44,715 bases of DNA from NCBI GenBank assembly GCA_021733835.1, contig JAIPKD010000020.1, forward strand, positions 1 to 44,715. Direction: 5' to 3'. This stretch comes from Verrucomicrobiota bacterium (GTDB lineage: Bacteria > Verrucomicrobiota > Verrucomicrobiia > Limisphaerales > JAIPKD01). The translations under genes were made by a program, and so were the position numbers. Shown one piece after another: positions 40,065 to 44,715 of the stretch (positions within the stretch are counted from its first letter, which is position 1; each line of letters begins with the position of its first letter). A model generated the notes under the pieces. That model did no database searches. It worked only from the letters and a program-made list of their open reading frames with translations, and had not been told where the DNA came from.

Positions 40065-40940
40065 ATGAGGACGGATGACTTGAGTTCGGATGAGATCAGC
40101 CGGATCGTCTATTCCGCTTTGGAAGAGGATATTGGTGTGGGCGATGCGACGACGAATTCGACCGTACCGGGAGACGCCATGGCGGAGGCTTCGATGTTGG
40201 CGAGGGAGCGATTGGTGCTTGCCGGTGTGCGTTTGGCGGAGGAGGCGTTTAAACAACTGTCGGCGGCGGTCGAAGTCAGACTGGACGCCCACGACGGCGA
40301 CCGCTTGGAGCCCGGCGCCGGGATACTCGTTGTCAGGGGCCCAGCGCGCGCGGTGCTGACGGCGGAGAGGGTGGCATTGAATTTTGTTCAGCGCCTTTCG
40401 GGGATCGCGACCTTGACGGCGCAGTATGTGGACGCGGTCAAGGGCTGTGGCGCGAGGATTCTTGACACACGGAAAACCACGCCCGGTTGGCGGCGACTCG
40501 AGAAATATGCGGTCAGATGCGGCGGCGGGAAGAATCACCGGTTCGGTTTGTTTGATATGGTTATGATTAAAGACAATCACCTGGCCGTGCTCGAAGGTGC
40601 GCGGTCGAATCCGATCGCCGAGGCCGTGAACGGCGCGCGTAGGCTGAATCCGAAACTGAAGATCGAGGTCGAGGCGGACACTATCGAGCAGGTACATCAA
40701 GCCGTAGATGCCGGGGCGGATTTTATATTGTTGGATAACATGAGCGTCGAAGAGCTCAGGGCCGCCGTGAAGATCATTAACGAAAGGGCGTTCTCGGAGG
40801 CAAGCGGCGGCATCAATCTCGAAACCGTCAGGTCGATAGCAGAGTGTGGTGTCGATTTTATCTCGGTCGGCGCGCTGACGCACTCCGCGCGGGCAGTGGA
40901 TATCGGGTTGGACTTCAAGTGTTCCAAGTACAAGTCATGA
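40065..40940 (+). CDS. nadC: Quinolinate phosphoribosyltransferase
   Basis: NadC condenses quinolinate with PRPP to nicotinate mononucleotide, with release of CO2, in NAD synthesis. The 291-residue protein has the conserved E-E-D-I-G-V-G-D-A-T-T near residue 20, A-L-N-F-V-Q-R-L-S-G-I-A-T, D-T-R-K-T-T-P-G-W-R, and G-G-G-K-N-H-R-F-G-L. The start is supported by a GAGG-type site. No nadA or nadB is nearby. The gene precedes birA by 43 bases, so both may be co-transcribed; a link between NAD and biotin metabolism is common. Confidence 0.97.
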   Translation: MRTDDLSSDEISRIVYSALEEDIGVGDATTNSTVPGDAMAEASMLARERLVLAGVRLAEEAFKQLSAAVEVRLDAHDGDRLEPGAGILVVRGPARAVLTAERVALNFVQRLSGIATLTAQYVDAVKGCGARILDTRKTTPGWRRLEKYAVRCGGGKNHRFGLFDMVMIKDNHLAVLEGARSNPIAEAVNGARRLNPKLKIEVEADTIEQVHQAVDAGADFILLDNMSVEELRAAVKIINERAFSEASGGINLETVRSIAECGVDFISVGALTHSARAVDIGLDFKCSKYKS

Positions 40941-40983
40941 TAGGCGCCGGTCGAAACCCGGGTGTAATACTACCGGGAAACCG

Positions 40984-41991
40984 GTGGCTGAAATAACTAT
41001 GCGAATAGGACGGCAACATGTCGATGCGCGGATTCTGTCGTTTTTGAGAGCGGCGGGCGGTGTCGGCGTGTCAGGCTCCGATCTTGCCGGAAGGCTCGGT
41101 ATAAGTCGCGCGGCGGTCTGGGCCAGGATCGAGGAGCTGCGTAGGCTCGGATTCGAGATAACAGCCGGCCCGCACAAGGGTTATCAGTTGCTGGGCGCGC
41201 CCGACAGGCTTATTGCCGATGATATTATTTCCAGGCTCGGCCGAGTCCACATGATCGGAGGTGATGTTCATGTCTTTCGGGAAACGAATTCCACGAACGA
41301 TCTGGCCGAACGCCTCGCGCGCGATGGTGCGCAGACGGGTACGGTTGTGTTCGCCGAATCACAGAATAAAGGACGTGGACGCCTCGGACGTAACTGGCAT
41401 TCGCCCGCCGAGAAGGGACTTTGGTTCTCGTTGGTGCTGCGTCCGAAATTCAGACCGCAGGAGGCTACGCGCCTGACGATTACCGCCGCAACGGCGATAT
41501 TCAAGGCAGTCCGGAACATTACGGGCATTACCTTGGAAATCAAATGGCCGAACGACCTTCAGATACACGGACGCAAGGTTGCGGGGATATTGACGGAGAT
41601 CAAGGCCGAGTTGGATTCTGTTAGATACGCAATTATCGGTATAGGCGTGAATGTAAATCTCCGGAAAAACGAGTTCCCCTCTGCGCTGAAGGCGGTTTCG
41701 TCATCGTTGTTGATCGAATCCGGCGCGGTCGTTCCGAGGCCTATGTTAGCCGCCGAAATACTGCGCGAGCTGGACGCGGCGTTTTATAAACTCGACAACG
41801 GCGGGTTCGGTGAAATAGCCGAGTTTTGGCAAAGGCATTGCTCGACGCTGGGCAGACATGTTTCGATCAGGATCGGTGAACGCACTACGACGGGTTATGC
41901 CGAAGCGCTCGACGAAGAGGGGGCTTTGATTATCCGAAGTGATTTCGGGCATCTTGATCGAGTTACGGGCGGTGACGTGAGTTTCGTGTAG
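40984..41991 (+). CDS. birA: Bifunctional biotin ligase/biotin operon repressor BirA
   Basis: BirA activates biotin to biotinoyl-AMP, transfers it to the biotin carrier protein of acetyl-CoA carboxylase, and in the bifunctional form represses biotin genes. The 335-residue protein has an N-terminal HTH (D-L-A-G-R-L-G-I-S-R-A-A-V-W, about 30-50), the catalytic loop G-R-G-R-L-G-R-N-W, and K-W-P-N-D-L. The C-terminal SH3-like domain is complete. The HTH makes it the repressor type. The GTG at 40984 follows GGGA by five bases; an ATG at 40999 is the alternative. It ends convergent with the SMR gene, 38 bases away. Confidence 0.95.
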   Translation: MAEITMRIGRQHVDARILSFLRAAGGVGVSGSDLAGRLGISRAAVWARIEELRRLGFEITAGPHKGYQLLGAPDRLIADDIISRLGRVHMIGGDVHVFRETNSTNDLAERLARDGAQTGTVVFAESQNKGRGRLGRNWHSPAEKGLWFSLVLRPKFRPQEATRLTITAATAIFKAVRNITGITLEIKWPNDLQIHGRKVAGILTEIKAELDSVRYAIIGIGVNVNLRKNEFPSALKAVSSSLLIESGAVVPRPMLAAEILRELDAAFYKLDNGGFGEIAEFWQRHCSTLGRHVSIRIGERTTTGYAEALDEEGALIIRSDFGHLDRVTGGDVSFV

Positions 41992-42029
41992 TCGGGGTTG
42001 GTTGTTTCGCTTATTATGACAACAATGGT

Positions 42030-42353
42030 TCAGCCTGTTCGTTGTGCTAGGTTCAGAAGGACTATGCCGGTTATTACAAAGAATATACCGACAACCTTCT
42101 GTATCGGCATTGATTCGCGGAACAGGATTACGCCGACTACAGTTATAAGCGCCGTTCCGAGCCCTGACCAGATAGCGTAGGCGACGCTCACATCGATTGC
42201 TTTTAACGCCAGCGCAAGGAGTCCGATGCTCAATAGGTAACATACAACCATACCCCCGGTCGGCAGCGCCTTGGTCAGGCCATACGAGAGTTTCATACAA
42301 GTGGTGCCGCATACCTCGGTGATGATGGCAAATAACAGATAAATCCAGCTCAT
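42030..42353 (-). CDS. Small multidrug resistance (SMR) family transporter
   Basis: The 107-residue protein has four membrane helices and works as a dimer exporting cationic compounds by proton antiport. The essential membrane glutamate is Glu13 in I-T-E-V-C-G-T-T-C-M-K. Y-A-I-W-S-G-L-G-T-A-L-I-T and L-N-L-A-Q-R match the EmrE/Qac subtype rather than the guanidinium exporter Gdx/SugE. No guanidine riboswitch was seen upstream. It is monocistronic, divergent from the beta-helix gene. Confidence 0.93.
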   Translation of the reverse strand: MSWIYLLFAIITEVCGTTCMKLSYGLTKALPTGGMVVCYLLSIGLLALALKAIDVSVAYAIWSGLGTALITVVGVILFRESMPIQKVVGIFFVITGIVLLNLAQRTG

Positions 42354-42533
42354 AATTATATCTTATATCGGGTTTGTGTTATTGGTAGTCTTTTTGGTCG
42401 CAAAAGGTGACTGTGCGGCGACTTTCGACCATGATATATCGGAATCCCCAAAATAGACCGCTTGACAGCCTTTAACTAATCAGTTCATATAAATCGTACG
42501 CTGAATTCACATTAAAGAGCTATAGACTTTGAA
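42354..42533. promoter_or_regulatory. Divergent intergenic region of SMR and beta-helix genes
   Basis: A TTGACA at 42473-42478 has no -10 at the ideal distance: TCATAT lies 17 and TATAAA 20 bases downstream, so a promoter toward the beta-helix gene is only suggested. No ribosomal RNA or riboswitch structure was recognised. Confidence 0.35.
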
Positions 42534-43910
42534 ATGAGACACTTAATAATCGTAGTTTCGGTTTTGTTTATTACGTCGACGTCCCTTAGCGCCGCAGAAT
42601 TTTATATTGATCCGGAAGCCGGGGATTCGCGGAACGATGGGAGCGTGAATAATCCTTGGAAAAGCCTGCAGGAGGTGTTCGATTCCGGGTTCGTGGAGAG
42701 CCGTGAATGGGATCAATTGCCATTCAGCGAAGAAAGCCGGCTTGTCAAAAAAAATGAGGGCGCACCGGTGAAGGCAGGTGATACTATTTGGTTGCGGAGC
42801 GGCTTCTACGGCGAATTCGTTATCAGCGGATTCAATAACGAGGACTTCATAACAATCGCCGCCATGCCGGGACACAAGCCGCGTTTTAGTAGGATCAGCC
42901 TAACCGCATGTTCGAATTTTGTGATGAAAGGCCTGGATGTTTGCGCCGAGTACGCTACCGCCGAAAAGCCGCGAACCATGGTCGCCCTCAAGAGTCACGG
43001 TTGGCACGGGCCGATTAGTGATATTGTTGTCGAGGACTGCCGGATACGTTCGGCCGCCGATACCTCAGCGTGGTCGGCCGAAGACTGGAATGACCGGTCA
43101 TGCAACGGTATCCAGGTTGATGGCACGCGAATGACGGTTCGCGATAATCATCTCAAGAATGTGAATTTCGGCATATCGGTTGATGCCGAACACTCGATGA
43201 TAGAGAGCAATATAGTCGAGAATTTTGCCGGTGACGGCCTGCGCGGTCTCGGCGATAACACCGTTTTTCAATATAACACCGTAAAAAACTGTTACGATGT
43301 GAACGCAAACCATGACGACGGTTTCCAAAGTTGGTCGACCGGAGATCAGGGCGTCGGCTCGGGCCGGGTCACGGGTATCGTCCTCCGTGGAAACAGGATA
43401 ATAAATTACGAAGACCCGGATCAGCCGCACCGCGGTGCGCTTCAGGGTATCGGGTGTTTTGACGGCATGTATGTCGATTGGGTGATCGAAAACAACGTCG
43501 TTATCGTGGATCATTGGCATGGCATTACGCTGGGCGGAGCTAAGGGCTGTCGCGTTGTTAATAATACGGTCTTGGATCCGGATGACGACCGGCCCGGCCC
43601 GGCATGGATTCGCGTCGATAAGCATAAGAACGGCACGCCTTCTTCCAATTGCGTGATCCGCAATAATTTGGCGCCGTCGATATCAACCGGTGACGGCGGG
43701 GAGAACATGGTCGTTGATCATAACCTCACTTTCAATACGACGGATCATTTTTTTGTGAACGCTGATGGCTACGACCTCCGCCTAAGGGAGAGGAGCCCCG
43801 CGATCGATGCCGGCAGCCCTAAATTCTCACCGTTGATCGACATAAGACAAATAAAACGGCCGCAAGGGCAAGGAGTGGATATCGGCGCATACGAGTTCAA
43901 ACAACAATAG
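42534..43910 (+). CDS. Secreted right-handed parallel beta-helix protein
   Basis: The 458-residue protein has a signal peptide (V-V-S-V-L-F-I-T-S-T-S-L-S-A) and then F-Y-I-D-P-E-A-G-D-S, the usual start of bacterial pectate-lyase-like helices. Many N-x-I and N-x-V turns (for example E-S-N-I-V-E-N, R-G-N-R-I-I-N, V-I-E-N-N-V-V) mark the rungs of a beta-helix between about 95 and 400. The end contains S-P-A-I-D-A-G-S and V-D-I-G-A-Y-E-F, common at the end of such exported proteins. It may be a polysaccharide lyase or a sugar-binding protein; no catalytic residues can be named from sequence alone. Confidence 0.85.
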   Translation: MRHLIIVVSVLFITSTSLSAAEFYIDPEAGDSRNDGSVNNPWKSLQEVFDSGFVESREWDQLPFSEESRLVKKNEGAPVKAGDTIWLRSGFYGEFVISGFNNEDFITIAAMPGHKPRFSRISLTACSNFVMKGLDVCAEYATAEKPRTMVALKSHGWHGPISDIVVEDCRIRSAADTSAWSAEDWNDRSCNGIQVDGTRMTVRDNHLKNVNFGISVDAEHSMIESNIVENFAGDGLRGLGDNTVFQYNTVKNCYDVNANHDDGFQSWSTGDQGVGSGRVTGIVLRGNRIINYEDPDQPHRGALQGIGCFDGMYVDWVIENNVVIVDHWHGITLGGAKGCRVVNNTVLDPDDDRPGPAWIRVDKHKNGTPSSNCVIRNNLAPSISTGDGGENMVVDHNLTFNTTDHFFVNADGYDLRLRERSPAIDAGSPKFSPLIDIRQIKRPQGQGVDIGAYEFKQQ

Positions 43911-44006
43911 AAACTGACCGCAAATTGAAAAATCGCGGGAATACACCACATTAACCTTGCATCAAGTCGGGAAATGTAGTTGGATTATCATGTCACTATT
44001 ATTGGT

Positions 44007-44082
<76 letters not shown>

Positions 44083-44362
44083 TTTTTTATGGCCCCATTT
44101 GAATTTTTCAACAGAAATTAAGACACCCTACCGCAACTAAAATCCGTAATCCGAGTACGCGAATTTGTTTCGTGCTTCGATACTCATGCTTCGGATTTAT
44201 TCCACTATTCCCGTCCACGTCCACGTTCACCTAATTACCCTTTGTGAATTACGGAAATCCGATAGCCAAAAAAATGACCTATACCCGCATTTTTTCTTGA
44301 ATAGTTCCGATGCCAATAGGAAAATACGGCACATTCTAATAGCAGAGAAAGGATAAAAGCTT
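44083..44362. other. AT-rich intergenic region after the tRNA
   Basis: This 280-base stretch has low G+C and no ORF that I would defend. It holds the T-run after the tRNA, a small repeat CCGTCCACGTCCACGTT near 44210, and a ribosome-binding site AAAGGA (44349-44354) for the next gene. No direct repeat of the tRNA end was seen here, so there is no sign of an integrated element. Confidence 0.4.
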
Positions 44363-44715
44363 ATGAGAATAAGAGAGAACGTCCTAAAAAATGGTGATTA
44401 CGCACCTTTTTTAAAGGTCGCAGTAACGACTATTTCAGCTGTTGCGGTTGCATTACTGCTTTATCCGCAACAAGCTTTCGCCCAGGTCTATCCGGATGAC
44501 TATGGGCAGACGGTGAACGGGTACCAGGAAGAGTTCAATGGTACCGAGAAGAGTGAGAACTGGGTGCCGGTAGGCGGCGGCGGCGACGTATACCAGCAGA
44601 GCAGTGGTACGTTGAAGGTCGGTACTGCCGCGGGCGATCCGAACCACTTACTCCTGCAGATACCGAGCGGTTACGACATGGACAACCAGGAAGTCCTGGC
44701 GCGGTTCCGCGTGAC
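44363..44715 (+). CDS. Exported protein, N-terminal part (runs past the window)
   Basis: This frame stays open to the window edge (117 codons). It starts at an ATG with AAAGGA about eight bases upstream. The first 40 residues are a long signal peptide (basic N-terminus, then A-V-T-T-I-S-A-V-A-V-A-L-L-L and A-F-A-Q). The mature part starts V-Y-P-D-D-Y-G and continues with beta-type sequence (E-E-F-N-G-T-E-K, S-G-T-L-K-V-G, L-L-L-Q-I-P-S-G-Y), like the lectin/glycosidase beta-sandwich of exported proteins in PVC bacteria. Its full length and function are unknown. Confidence 0.75.
   Translation, partial: MRIRENVLKNGDYAPFLKVAVTTISAVAVALLLYPQQAFAQVYPDDYGQTVNGYQEEFNGTEKSENWVPVGGGGDVYQQSSGTLKVGTAAGDPNHLLLQIPSGYDMDNQEVLARFRV

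Noticed and set aside
40047-40883. A 278-codon minus-strand ORF antisense to nadC
   Set aside because: NadC motifs on the plus strand are complete and the antisense frame shows no family features.
42354-42460. Guanidine riboswitch upstream of the SMR gene
   Set aside because: No paired hairpins with ACGR loops and no ykkC-like core were seen, and the protein is of the EmrE/Qac subtype.

Overview
The window is a compact bacterial chromosome segment with moderately high G+C and 37 supported protein-coding genes (the last one cut by the window edge), one doubtful small ORF and one tRNA-Phe(GAA). The mix suggests a free-living, motile heterotroph of the PVC superphylum or a nearby candidate phylum (Verrucomicrobiota, Kiritimatiellota or Lentisphaerota-like). 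This rests on a Tat-exported Gfo/Idh/MocA oxidoreductase, a GH29 fucosidase, a xylose-isomerase-like TIM barrel, a DUF6600-like lipoprotein, large secreted beta-helix and lectin-like proteins, a 'Tyr-x-Leu-x-x-Ser-x-Asp-Leu-x-x-Trp' C-terminal module typical of Verrucomicrobiota exported proteins, and a FliW-CsrA-flagellin module. The phylum is an inference and needs marker genes.

Layout. 1-4.5 kb: a J-like/Sel1 membrane protein faces a minus-strand run reading nrdR, an unknown protein, a MagIII-like DNA glycosylase, cheD and an HDOD protein. 4.7-13.2 kb (+): ftsK, a Gfo/Idh oxidoreductase, a HEAT-repeat secreted protein, and an OPT transporter overlapping a two-TM partner. 13.4-17.3 kb (+): a SNF2 helicase followed by a SWIM protein with a histone H1-like tail and an XRE-like HTH. 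17.3-19.4 kb: a GH16-like enzyme and a convergent DPM1-like glycosyltransferase, separated by a heptanucleotide tandem repeat carrying four AGATCT sites. 19.4-22.7 kb: fliW-csrA-flagellin behind a sigma-54-like promoter, then a TPR protein. 22.9-23.7 kb: pyrF (-). 23.7-25.7 kb: an AT-richer island with a BglII-family restriction-modification pair. 25.8-28.9 kb: fucosidase and sugar isomerase. 28.9-34.4 kb: an ArsR-methyltransferase regulator divergent from metK-ahcY-gcvT-gcvH, which ends in a clear rho-independent terminator. 34.4-38 kb (-): two exported proteins. 38.2-42 kb (+): phosphohexomutase, nadC, birA. 42-44.7 kb: an SMR transporter, a beta-helix protein, tRNA-Phe, and the start of an exported protein.

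Three functional groups stand out. The metK-ahcY-gcvT-gcvH operon joins S-adenosylmethionine turnover to glycine-derived one-carbon supply, probably under a SAH-sensing repressor. fliW-csrA-flagellin is a self-contained translational feedback circuit, with CsrA-type GGA sites inside the 3' end of csrA. The SNF2/SWIM-HTH pair looks like a chromatin-remodelling-type module of unknown purpose. The best leads for undescribed biology are that pair, the NrdR-linked unknown protein, and the coexistence of a BglII-like R-M system with a repeat made of its presumed target.
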